DNA from: UBA8199 sp964507045
GTDB lineage: Bacteria > Verrucomicrobiota > Verrucomicrobiia > Limisphaerales > UBA8199
DNA: 64,000 bases
Direction of reading: 5' to 3'
NCBI GenBank assembly: GCA_964507045.1
Contig: CAZDOO010000021.1
Span: forward strand, 3,654 to 67,653
A model generated the notes under the pieces. That model did no database searches and was not told the origin of the DNA. It saw only the letters and a list, made by a program, of their open reading frames with translations. How positions within the stretch are numbered: the stretch's first letter is position 1; the number at the start of each line of letters is the position of its first letter. Positions 21,901 to 28,805 of the stretch are shown here, piece by piece. The position numbers and the translations under genes are program-made.

Positions 21901-22436
21901 CCGTCACCAAGAGCATCTTTGGCAGCAATACCGTCATCTTCGTCATCGAGGACGATCCCCAGAGCGGTTACGACCATGTGGACGGTCACCGCTCGATCTG
22001 CCTGGTCATCAGCCCCTACACCAAACGCAACCAGGTGATCAGCACCTTCTACAACCAGGCCGGCGTGGTGCACACGATGGAGCGGATCATGGGCCTGCCG
22101 CCGATGAACCAGGGAGACGCCATGGCGCCAATTATGTTCGATTGCTTCACCAATTCTCCCAACTTTACCCCCTACACCGCCTTGCCCAACAACATTGATC
22201 TGGTGTCCGGCGGCACCGCCATGCTCTCTTCCAAAGCCCGCTATTATGCCAAGAAGGTGCAGAAGATGGACCTCAGCCAGCCGGATCGCATTGACGATGA
22301 CATCTTCAACCGCTACATCTGGCATTCAATCAAAGGCAACGCCCGCTACCCGTCCGAGTTCGTCGGCGGCCACGGCAAGGGGCTCAAGAAACTTGGCCTG
22401 GTCCTGACCAAGGCGGAAGTGGATGAGGACGATTAA
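12966..22436 (+). CDS. Giant secreted multidomain protein with C-terminal phosphoesterase (copy 2)
   Basis: About 3156 aa, collinear with copy 1: signal core MMAARV...TTRAA, Calx-beta-like segment, autotransporter-type beta-strand repeats, Ig (YQWRKNG), LamG, Ig (YQWKFNG), second LamG-like region, the GFYRV module, SPDG/YVTN propeller, and the phosphoesterase domain with ENKTYDQVFG and EDDPQSGYDHVDGHRS both intact. No frameshift or stop interrupts it, so both copies appear to be under selection. Outside two identical tracts it differs from copy 1 at many codons, mostly conservatively. The start is the first ATG after a promoter with the same spacing as copy 1. It converges on infC, with only 91 nt between the stop codons. 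Substrate and partners are unknown. Confidence 0.85.
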   Translation: MQSPEHLRERQESLTSHIISRPPAELIPSARCQWMMAARVTGIILALWLPVTTRAAQHNVIAGNLRVDQIPGYSYSGSYDDNTNAIVTCTLAINGFTAVGGPPFNRADFYVWAYPGALGTNDANLGFLIGSVAQNGRTNPLPTYGTNCWQICQTVANADNTLRFATCQTVGSLGTGNTIECNANVAAAFFPMSNWLGGWCRSLPYTNGYPNNWFLGSPGLLGWTNHGAYTNFFDLYGLTAGSGGQSIVSLTNFGINSLTDGILLVTCGKDENNFALSRADADGTWRVFVKDIGADSSSYEQDAFLFVYVPKTNATVVSGKFQSDTYGNPYINIYSGAQLGVTNITTTTNSGYSICPQFTITNIGTGRWYLTMKNPSYTPTNGVLIISPCGGGGVNVDNIVTYQATNSAQFANGWEIQSRDLPNGGLQNIYSSSSGPDDCCSFVFMPASRPGITVTPTNNLLTTAAGGQAVFTVVLDQAPLANVTIGVSSSDTTEGTVDKSALTFSPTNWDTPQTVTITGVNDGLNDGDVAYTIILAPATSADSSYNGLNPSDVAVINGQNYFTWTGAAGDGIWSSGHPQANWANITYAPGNSAPIHVVFTATNPAGPSTITLCGGHNPDVNNLTINANAWSETTIALTNATTDDHLDLNPASNGDETVTILSGSHTITNIGAGTYGYVQLQGQDNQAFNIASGAALTISPVIQGSAGSCGFTKTGDGTLTLRGANTYGGGTTLGGGKLVAMANASALGTGALTLNGASATLELNNNSGLSFNNNTTVSADGAINSGRVTPGAGVTHTLGSLSIGTDTLTIAGGSNVISGTAQITFGDVTLTGSPTFMVNNPSGGGTTTLSLGTMNNGANTATFTGNGDVIQTGVWGNGTGGITYSGTGSLTFSQANTYTGGTTLSGGKLVLGPSGSISASPQILVSSGATFDVSQVTGVFSLGGGQWLGGAGAVIGNVKVTGGTLRPNTTLSFSNTLAFIGSATNYFSLTSAPSSAANDQIVVGGNLSLSGVSTIVVSYTDVGVGRYKLITYRGSRSGGTNNLRLIASGPLRVMYLDASITNEIDLVVVGPANLLWVGDGSTNNWNVNLTKNWLNTGNATAATYFDGDLVTFNDSGSKSPAVNLVGALQPGSLLVSNNSGTYAFSGSGSLSGSMGLTKQGAGSLVIANSGVNDFSGVTTIAGGTVSITEDSALGAPPDSAVANQITLNGGKLQTAADMTFTPNRGITVGAAGGTLETIYALGVESLLSGSGALTISGGGELWLSHTNPAFTGNLLISDETLVSTFGASSFAGVFCKAGTITITNATLFAESGNNGPFGNPGTLVSGNVVVQPGGVLEIGDGVAAHIPRVLVLSGGELASSGTVNATYGSWNLDQGVTVNGGTNTSVISAAGVAVNQSGGTVFNVGSGAASGIDLDVTGTIDHFPSTSDNGLIKSGPGVMRLAGANTYTSATTISNGVLRVDGSLGAGALTVKSNGTLAGIGTLAGTVTVQNGGYLTPGDGAIGTLTANNTLTLAGKTVIELSKSGTILSEDQVVGISTLTYGGSLLVTNISDFQAIPLAPGDSFSLFSAATYTGAFTNVVVPVLPGDMSWDTNNLSLDGSITVVGSGAAPVITSQPQSLTVNGGSPASFTAIAAGPRPLGYQWRKNGANIAAATSTTYTIASADTNYVAGYSVVVTNAYGSVTSAVATLALNAPAPATTVTNGLMVYLNFDNNLNGQLGTTVDGKLYTGGATNGPRYKTGVIGSAASFANTGGSGQPSDWAVSLGSLESIYSNSFSVAFWERSASGAGTLMGNKNWATVTNIGWAISMADNKNVNWNATGGTNRVVDLNPPFSDGDWHLVTVSFNRATNSVVCYLDGGVSRLSDVSPSRLASLNAGTNTLIGGSGNGTYAGAGDIDDLAVWNRVVTPDEVAAIYAAGLIGKPLNYAVPDLAPVIVTNLPASISVSAGGAVTLSVTASGPGPFSYQWKFNGVAIAGATNATLVLAGLDASGIDSSSEGTYTVLVGNDYGGVMSSKAVLTVYSRVVTGQWDFRFGDLRATVGADLEYAGDTTNRTVFPLMSLNGDPVPVMAFGANTSSQGFTMWHGAMPNGGGQFVNQYTLILDVMFPASSSGQWRALLQSDPFNHSGNDAEFYVGSASASPAPNGIGAEGQYDGPLAADTWYRVAFAVDLTASAGQQLSKYVNGVLVGSQSLSGGIDGRFALGPAAQLFTSGLSEGATQPGYVSSIQFVNGCLPAAAIAALGSPSADKLPPGNAAIQITNLSLNASQVTLNWGGPAGRFQVQNSPTAAPSAWQPVGPLSSNHSLTLPASDDTGFYRVTQFPSEIQIGQLPYGEQCISSKEIIRAAGRQVQFFGLPVDLVLSPDGTTVYIKNHTNMWVVDAASWTLVQSLGYPASGASMHGIAVSPDGSHVYVTSSANQLYDWKVAGGMVSYSRTISLASGSDPCGLAISADGTKAYVCLSIANKLAVVNLTSGTVSQQISVGIAPWDVVLSPDGNTAYVSDWGGRFPTTGDLTMTSAGTPVVVDERGVHTSGVVSVVNLSSGVETAQIATGLHPSDLVLSPDGGTLYVANANSDTVTVIDTQTKAVRETILVRLSSTLPFGSSSTLPFGSAPGGLALSADGASLFVAAGGNNAVAVLELPNAQHTNSVVQGFIPTDWYPGAVVADSNNLYVANVKGLGTRYGQPNTLAYTATGYYLGTANRIPIPSVEALSKYSAQVNKNSRLSHMQQALRPPRAGQAPVPVPAHAGEPSVFQHVVYIVKENKTYDQVFGDMAQGNGNPSLCIYPQYISPNHHALAQQYVLLDNFYCNGVNSAVGHNWCTEANDSDHLEKSFGGFVRSYGSSGDPLSYVPTGFIWNNVLEHGRTFRNYGEFTSAVVPSGASWGDLYTDYTNGAHSILITNRIPLAPLVPYTSTNVPGWNLNVPDVIRGYGFIKELNAAQARGSWETFHFLWLGNDHTGGTPPARAQVADNDLTLGRVVEAVTKSIFGSNTVIFVIEDDPQSGYDHVDGHRSICLVISPYTKRNQVISTFYNQAGVVHTMERIMGLPPMNQGDAMAPIMFDCFTNSPNFTPYTALPNNIDLVSGGTAMLSSKARYYAKKVQKMDLSQPDRIDDDIFNRYIWHSIKGNARYPSEFVGGHGKGLKKLGLVLTKAEVDEDD
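13041..13683 (+). repeat. Identity tract A, copy 2
   Basis: Partner of 2943-3585; see that entry. It covers the signal peptide and the first part of the mature protein. Confidence 0.8.
16857..17398 (+). repeat. Identity tract B, copy 2
   Basis: Partner of 6756-7297; see that entry. It lies in the later beta-strand repeats. Confidence 0.8.
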
Positions 22437-22527
22437 CCCCCCCGGGTTGAGCTCTAATAGTCAGTCCCCGGTGGCGAAGACGTGAACGGCGGAAGGCCAA
22501 GGCGCGCCACGACCGCCCGGGCACGGC

Positions 22528-23172
22528 TCAGGAAACAGAACTCGGCTCGGCTGGCTCCGCCGGCGGCTTCGATGCGGGCGTGTCGGGCGTCTCCACTTGG
22601 TGTGGATTCTTGGCCCGCTTGTTGCGCGGCAGCGGACTGATCAACGCATTCAAGTCCCGGTCCCCCAACATTTTTGGCGGTGAATCCGCCTGCCCCCAGG
22701 CGGCCGTCTCCTTCACAAATCGGTTCACCACCTGAAACCCAAACTCCGTGTGTGCTTTCTGCCGCCCGCGAAAACGCAGCTTGATCCGCACCTTCATGTC
22801 GTCGCACAGGAAGTCAATGGCCCGGCTGAGCTTAATGCTGAAATCGTGCGGATCAATGGTAGGCGAAAGCTGGATCTCCTTCATCCGGCTGGCTGACTGC
22901 TTGCTTTGGGAATCCTTGTGCCGCTTGGCCTCCTCGTACATGAACTTGCCATAATCCACGATCCGGCATACGGCGGGCGTGGCATTAGGGGCAATCTCCA
23001 CCAGGTCGAGGCCCTTGCCCATCGCGAGGCGCAGGGCCTCGTTGAGCGACATCACCCCAAGCTGCTGCTTGTTCTCGTCGAGCACGCGCACTTCGCGGGC
23101 GCGAATCTTCCCATTGCGGCGATGCAGAGGTTCCCGGGAAAACCGTGAACGGGAGGGAAAGGGGTGGCTCAA
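22528..23172 (-). CDS. infC: Translation initiation factor IF-3
   Basis: A 214-aa protein with both IF-3 domains. The N-domain starts IRAREVRVLDENKQQLGVM and continues with GLDLVEIAPNATPAVCRI and the linker-helix motif DYGKFMYEEAKRHK. The C-domain has MKEIQLSPTID, DFSIKLSRAIDFL and MKVRIKLRFRGR. IF-3 binds the 30S subunit, checks initiator tRNA and start codon, and prevents early 50S joining. The ATG at 23172 gives a leader (MSHPFPSRSRF) typical of related bacteria; an internal non-AUG start is possible because infC often uses one. A Pro/Ala/Ser-rich tail of about 35 residues follows the conserved core. The usual partners rpmI and rplT do not follow: a giant gene converges on it instead. It is divergent from cysS. 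Confidence 0.95.
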   Translation of the reverse strand: MSHPFPSRSRFSREPLHRRNGKIRAREVRVLDENKQQLGVMSLNEALRLAMGKGLDLVEIAPNATPAVCRIVDYGKFMYEEAKRHKDSQSKQSASRMKEIQLSPTIDPHDFSIKLSRAIDFLCDDMKVRIKLRFRGRQKAHTEFGFQVVNRFVKETAAWGQADSPPKMLGDRDLNALISPLPRNKRAKNPHQVETPDTPASKPPAEPAEPSSVS

Positions 23173-23261
23173 TCCGGCCTCCCCGGTCGAAAGTTCTTCA
23201 TGCGGCGATAACCAACCAGTCTGGCTGTGACTTTGTCATTCAGGACGTTAACGCTGCCATT

Positions 23262-23295
23262 TTGACACGCGGCCGTCCGCTGGCAAGCCTATAAT
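23262..23295 (+). promoter_or_regulatory. Possible promoter for cysS-tmk
   Basis: A perfect TATAAT lies at 23290-23295. A perfect TTGACA lies at 23262-23267, but the spacer is 22 nt, longer than normal. The -10 is credible; the pairing with this -35 is doubtful. Confidence 0.35.
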
Positions 23296-23377
23296 GTGCA
23301 TCGCAGCCGGCAGCGCCGCTGTGGACTTTAGCCTTTTCTTTCCCCGCCTCGCCCATAATCTTCACCCGCATTCGTAT

Positions 23378-24793
<1,416 letters not shown>

Positions 24794-24794
24794 C

Positions 24795-25460
24795 ATGAAG
24801 GGTCTGTTCATCACTTTTGAAGGGACGGAGGGCAGCGGAAAGACGACGCAGATTTCCCTGCTGGCAGAACGGCTGCGGTCCCTGGGCTACAGCGTCCGCA
24901 CCTTGCGCGAGCCGGGCGGCACCCCGATCGGCGAGGAGATTCGCCACACACTCAAGCACAGCCCCGCCAACCACGCCATGACCCCTGAGGCTGAGTTGCT
25001 CCTGATGAACGCCAGCCGCGCACAACTGGTCCGGGAGGTCATCCGCCCCGCCCTGGCATCCGGCCAGGTTGTCTTGTGCGACCGCTTCTATGATTCCACC
25101 ACCGCTTACCAGGGTTATGGCCGGCAACTGGATTTGCGGATGGTAGAGAGCATCGTGGATGTGGCCGTCGGCGATACCCGGCCCGACCTGACGTTGCTGT
25201 TCATCGTCCCCCACGAAACCAGCGAGGCCCGGCGGCGGGCGCGCCAACCCTCCCTGCCGCTGACTATCCAGCGCGACCGGATCGAGGAGGCGGGCCAAAG
25301 CTTCTTCGCCCGGGTCGCCAAAGGCTACCAGGCTATCGCCGCCGCCGAACCACAACGCGTGCGCCAGTTGGACGCGACGGGGGCAGTGCCCGCGATCGAG
25401 GCCGATATTTGGAAGCTGGTCGAGCCGCTGCTGGCGCGCCGTCAACGGCCCGGACGCTGA
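24795..25460 (+). CDS. tmk: Thymidylate kinase
   Basis: A 221-aa protein that phosphorylates dTMP to dTDP. Walker A is GTEGSGKT at residues 10-17, followed by the REPGGTPIGE substrate-binding loop, the DRFYDST motif and AYQGYGR. The LID region is the QPSLPLTIQRDRIEEA segment. The length fits the family (200-220). The ATG lies one base after the cysS stop codon, so translational coupling is likely. Confidence 0.95.
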   Translation: MKGLFITFEGTEGSGKTTQISLLAERLRSLGYSVRTLREPGGTPIGEEIRHTLKHSPANHAMTPEAELLLMNASRAQLVREVIRPALASGQVVLCDRFYDSTTAYQGYGRQLDLRMVESIVDVAVGDTRPDLTLLFIVPHETSEARRRARQPSLPLTIQRDRIEEAGQSFFARVAKGYQAIAAAEPQRVRQLDATGAVPAIEADIWKLVEPLLARRQRPGR

Positions 25461-25521
25461 TGGAATTGCTTGCTGACGCCCCCGGACGCATTATCTTGGG
25501 GTTGGAATCAAGACCTGACCG

Positions 25522-25854
25522 ATGATCGAGAACACGATAGGCAAGATTGAGGACCGGATTCGGGGCGCCGAAGCCATCAAGGATGAGCGTCGTGAGGAAC
25601 TGTTGCAGTTGCTCGGCACGCTCAAGTCGGAAGTCGCCGAGTTGTCCAAAACGCACGAGGAGCAGGCTCAAAGCATCGCCGGCTTTACGGAAGTCTCCGC
25701 CCACGAAGCCACTCGCGCCGAGCAAAACCCGGAGCTGCTGCGGCTCTCCCTCCAAGGCCTGGGTTCGTCGGTCCGGGAGTTGGAGGAGTCGCACCCCCGC
25801 CTCGTCCAAATCGTCAACGCCATCAGCAGCGCACTTTCGAATCTCGGCATTTGA
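25522..25854 (+). CDS. DUF4404 family protein
   Basis: A 110-aa, charged, helical protein without signal peptide. Heptad-like helices occupy about 1-50 (RREELLQLLGTLKSEVAELSK), and the C-terminus has the conserved ELEESHPRLVQIVNAIS...LSNLGI signature of DUF4404. Function is unknown for the family; it is presumably cytoplasmic. It follows tmk by 61 nt on the same strand. Confidence 0.7.
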   Translation: MIENTIGKIEDRIRGAEAIKDERREELLQLLGTLKSEVAELSKTHEEQAQSIAGFTEVSAHEATRAEQNPELLRLSLQGLGSSVRELEESHPRLVQIVNAISSALSNLGI

Positions 25855-25898
25855 CCTGGCGTGGCTGGCGCGCCGCCCGTCAACGGTCCAGAGTTTTC

Positions 25899-25927
25899 TT
25901 GCCAGGGTTTGCGCAAACCCATTTCAT
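25899..25927 (+). promoter_or_regulatory. Promoter with a palindromic operator-like spacer
   Basis: TTGCCA at 25899-25904 and TTTCAT at 25922-25927 are 17 nt apart. The spacer is almost filled by a perfect 16-bp palindrome, GGGTTTGCGCAAACCC, at 25905-25920. The -10 ends 6 nt before the ATG at 25934. A dimeric regulator bound there would block RNA polymerase. Confidence 0.5.
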
Positions 25928-25933
25928 AGCGGC

Positions 25934-27238
25934 ATGACTGACTCAATTACTCGCCGGAACTTCCTGAAGCAGAGTTCTATCCTCACCGCCGGTTTGGCAA
26001 CTCTGGGCGGGGCCGCCTCGCTGCGCGCGGCCAAGAGCCCGAATGAAAAGGTGGTGGTCGCTATCATCGGCTGCAACGCGCGCGGGATGGCCCATATTGC
26101 GGGTTATCTCCCCTTGCCCAATGTCGAGATCGGCTACGTCTGCGACGTGGACAGCCGCGCCGTCGAGAAAGGCGTCGCCGCCGTCGCCCGGAAGCAGCAG
26201 CGGAAGCCGCAGGGGGTCAGGGATTTTCGCACTCTCCTGGACAAGACCGACGTGGACGCGGTCTCCATTGCCACGCCCGACCACTGGCATGCGCCCGCCA
26301 CCATCCTGGCGTGCGCCGCTGGCAAGCACGTCTATGTCGAGAAGCCCGGCAGCCATAACCTGCGCGAAGGCGAACTCATGGTCGCCGCCGCGCGCAAGCA
26401 CAAGCGCGTCGTGCAAATGGGCAACCAGCGCCGCAGTTGGCCCTGGGTGATTGAATCCATTGAAGCCCTGCATGCGGGAGAGATTGGCGAAGTCCACTTC
26501 GCCCGGGGATGGTACACGAACCACCGCGACTCGATCGGCCACGGCAAGCCGGCCCCGGTTCCAGAGTGGCTGGACTACTCGTTGTGGCAAGGCCCCGCGC
26601 CCGAACGGCCGTACCAGGACAACATTATTCACTATAACTGGCACTGGTTCTGGAACTGGGGCACCGGCGAGCTCGGCAACAACGGCGTCCATTTCCTCGA
26701 CCTCGCACGCTGGGGCCTCAAGGTGGACCTCCCAAACCGCATTACTTGCGGCGGCAATCGCTATTTTTTCAAGGACGACTGGGAGACGCCGGACACCATC
26801 ATCGCCACTTTTGATTTTGGCGACAAGGGCATCGCCTGGGACGGCCAAAGCTGCGCCCCGCGCGGGTTTGAGGACGCGACGGTCGGGGTGAACTTCTACG
26901 GCGATAAAGGGTGCATGGCCATGGCCGGCAGCAACACGGTCATCTACGACCTGAAGAACAAGGTGCTGCGCGAAATCAAGAGCAAGCGCGAGGGCCTGTT
27001 CGACTTCGACACCATCCACTTCGCCAACTTCCTGGACGGCATTCGCGAGGGCAAGCCACTCCGCACCGAGATCGAAGACGGCCAGAAGAGCACCGCGCTC
27101 TGTCACCTGGGCAACATCGCCTGGCGCACCGGGCGCACGATTAACTTCGACCCCAAGGCGCGCAAGATTGTGGGCGACGAAGCCGCCACCGCTCTGTGCC
27201 GCCGCGACTACCGGCCCGGCTGGGAGCCCAAAGTTTGA
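25934..27238 (+). CDS. Gfo/Idh/MocA family oxidoreductase, Tat-exported
   Basis: A 434-aa protein with a twin-arginine signal (SITRRNFLKQSSILTAG) ending near residue 33. The Rossmann fold starts at VVVAIIGCNARGMAHI, with D in YVCDVD accepting the nucleotide ribose. ATPDHWHAPATI and the catalytic-type VEKPGSHN (EKP motif) follow, then WNWGTGELGNNGVHFLDLARW in the C-terminal alpha/beta domain. Members oxidise or isomerise sugars and inositols with NAD(P). Tat-exported versions are abundant in Verrucomicrobiota and Planctomycetes and are linked to polysaccharide breakdown. The ATG at 25934 gives the complete Tat signal; the frame upstream is open but unrelated. Confidence 0.88.
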   Translation: MTDSITRRNFLKQSSILTAGLATLGGAASLRAAKSPNEKVVVAIIGCNARGMAHIAGYLPLPNVEIGYVCDVDSRAVEKGVAAVARKQQRKPQGVRDFRTLLDKTDVDAVSIATPDHWHAPATILACAAGKHVYVEKPGSHNLREGELMVAAARKHKRVVQMGNQRRSWPWVIESIEALHAGEIGEVHFARGWYTNHRDSIGHGKPAPVPEWLDYSLWQGPAPERPYQDNIIHYNWHWFWNWGTGELGNNGVHFLDLARWGLKVDLPNRITCGGNRYFFKDDWETPDTIIATFDFGDKGIAWDGQSCAPRGFEDATVGVNFYGDKGCMAMAGSNTVIYDLKNKVLREIKSKREGLFDFDTIHFANFLDGIREGKPLRTEIEDGQKSTALCHLGNIAWRTGRTINFDPKARKIVGDEAATALCRRDYRPGWEPKV

Positions 27239-27263
27239 CGCGTGAAGCGTGACGGGCGACGCT

Positions 27264-27917
27264 TCACGGGAAGCGGGTCTTGTCTTCGCACGGCTCGAGT
27301 TTGGCAATGGCCGCCATGAGTTCATCGGCGACCTGCTGGTAGATGTCCTTGAGGCGTGGTTTGGAGCACACCCTGGCCTCCGCGCGCAGTTGCGCAAAGT
27401 CCATCGGCTGGCCGTATTTGACGGCCACCCGGCGCGGGCGCGGGATGCGCAAGTGACGCCCATACGCCTCGAAGGTGCCAAACACCCGCACCGGCACCAC
27501 CGGCGCGGCGGACTTGATGACGGTCAGCCCGATGCCCGGCCGCGCCGGCTGCAGTTTGCCGTCGCGCGTGCGCGTGCCTTCCGGGAACAGGATGATGGCG
27601 CCCCCCGCCAGCAACCGGTCCAGGATTGCCTTCAGCCCTTTGGCCCCGCCGCCGTCGCGGTCCACCGGCACGACCTGCCACTGGCGCAGGACCCAGCCCA
27701 TCACCGGGAAGCGGAACAGATTCTCCCGCGCGAGGTAGTTGATGCCGCGCCGCACGCCAGCACCCACAAGGGGCGGGTCCAGGAAACTGGCGTGATTGGA
27801 GGCCAGGATCACCCCGCCTTCGAGCGGCACCCGCTCGGCGTTATAGACGCGCCAGCGAAAATAGGACTTGAACAGTGTCCGGTACCCGCACCAGCCGATG
27901 TAATAGGCAATGTTCAT
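27264..27917 (-). CDS. plsC: 1-acyl-sn-glycerol-3-phosphate acyltransferase
   Basis: A 217-aa PlsC-type acyltransferase that adds the second acyl chain to lysophosphatidic acid, giving phosphatidic acid at the cytoplasmic membrane. The catalytic NHASFLDP motif (N41-P48, the HxxxxD pair) and FPEGTRTRDGK, the second signature, are visible. A short hydrophobic N-terminus may anchor it. It is last in the leftward tyrA-aroA-cmk-plsC cluster. It converges on the Gfo/Idh/MocA gene with 25 nt between stops. Confidence 0.88.
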   Translation of the reverse strand: MNIAYYIGWCGYRTLFKSYFRWRVYNAERVPLEGGVILASNHASFLDPPLVGAGVRRGINYLARENLFRFPVMGWVLRQWQVVPVDRDGGGAKGLKAILDRLLAGGAIILFPEGTRTRDGKLQPARPGIGLTVIKSAAPVVPVRVFGTFEAYGRHLRIPRPRRVAVKYGQPMDFAQLRAEARVCSKPRLKDIYQQVADELMAAIAKLEPCEDKTRFP

Positions 27918-27996
27918 GCAGTGGAACCCGGCGGCAGGAAAGCCGAGAGCCGGCTTTGGCTCGCGTCCCCCGCACCCGGGACTTCGGCCATCCGCC

Positions 27997-28698
27997 TCAC
28001 CGGCTGTCTGCCTTCGGCTTCTTGCCTTCCGCCTTTTCCCGCTCCGCCATCCGCTTGCGGATATCCGCCAGAATGGTTCCGCTGGTCTGCTCGGAGGTCA
28101 TCTGCGAGTTGTTGATGACCTTGGCCCCCAGCGCAATCATCAGCGGCGCGGCGGCGCGCTGGCTGTCCCGCTGGTCGCGGGCGGCAAGGTTTTCCTGGAT
28201 GCCGTCAGCCGCCCGGCGGCGCGAGCGCTCTTCGAGCTTCGCGTCCAGGTAATACTTGAAATCCGTCTCCGGGAACACATTGGTGCCGATGTCCCGCCCT
28301 TCCATGACCAAGCTGCCGAACTGGATGCATTCGCGCTGCGTCTTCTTCATCCACTCGCGCACCTTGGGCACAGTGGCGACGTGCGACACCGCCGCGCTGA
28401 CCTCAGCCGTCCGGATCTCCTTAGCCGGATAGTAACCGTCCACCACCAGGTAGGCATGGTTGTCAGCGCACCTGAGCGCGGTCTTCCAGCGGCGGCAGGC
28501 GGCAGCCACAGCTTTGGAATTCTGCACGTCAATCCGCTGCTGCAGGCAATACCAGGCCAGCGTGCGGTACATGGCGCCGGTATCCACGTGCACGAAGCCG
28601 AGCGCCTTGGCCACCAGCTTGGAGTTGGTGCTCTTGCCGCTTGCGCTCGTGCCGTCAATAGCAATTACGACTGGTGCTTTGAGTTTCAGCTGCGACAT
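27997..28698 (-). CDS. cmk: Cytidylate kinase
   Basis: About 233 aa from the ATG at 28698 (MSQLKLKAPVV). It phosphorylates CMP and dCMP. The P-loop is GTSASGKST, followed by VDTGAMYRTLA and the conserved VMEGRDIGTNVFP motif. DAKLEERSRRR forms the LID. A lysine-rich tail (about 20 residues) extends past the usual end. In-frame ATGs at 28719 and 28737 would add 7 or 13 residues; the chosen start places the P-loop at the family position. It is adjacent to aroA, a common bacterial arrangement. Confidence 0.9.
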   Translation of the reverse strand: MSQLKLKAPVVIAIDGTSASGKSTNSKLVAKALGFVHVDTGAMYRTLAWYCLQQRIDVQNSKAVAAACRRWKTALRCADNHAYLVVDGYYPAKEIRTAEVSAAVSHVATVPKVREWMKKTQRECIQFGSLVMEGRDIGTNVFPETDFKYYLDAKLEERSRRRAADGIQENLAARDQRDSQRAAAPLMIALGAKVINNSQMTSEQTSGTILADIRKRMAEREKAEGKKPKADSR

Positions 28699-28805
28699 GT
28701 GATGCTCAGTTAATTCCATGGGTTGCCTGGGTCGCATGAGGAATGCCGCTTTCGCGCTTCTGATGTAACCGTGCCACCATGTGACTCATGCAACTCTGGT
28801 CCGGG

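Larger units (their letters stand above)
12924..22935 (+). repeat. Tandem duplication, unit 2
   Basis: Second unit of the duplication, holding the second giant gene and, in opposite orientation, the 3' part of the intact infC gene. The part of infC encoding the N-terminal domain lies beyond the end of the duplicated segment, which explains why the copy in unit 1 lacks it. Confidence 0.8.

Noticed and set aside
23294..23377. Upstream start for cysS
   Set aside because: The extension has no homology and would overlap the -10 box TATAAT at 23290-23295.
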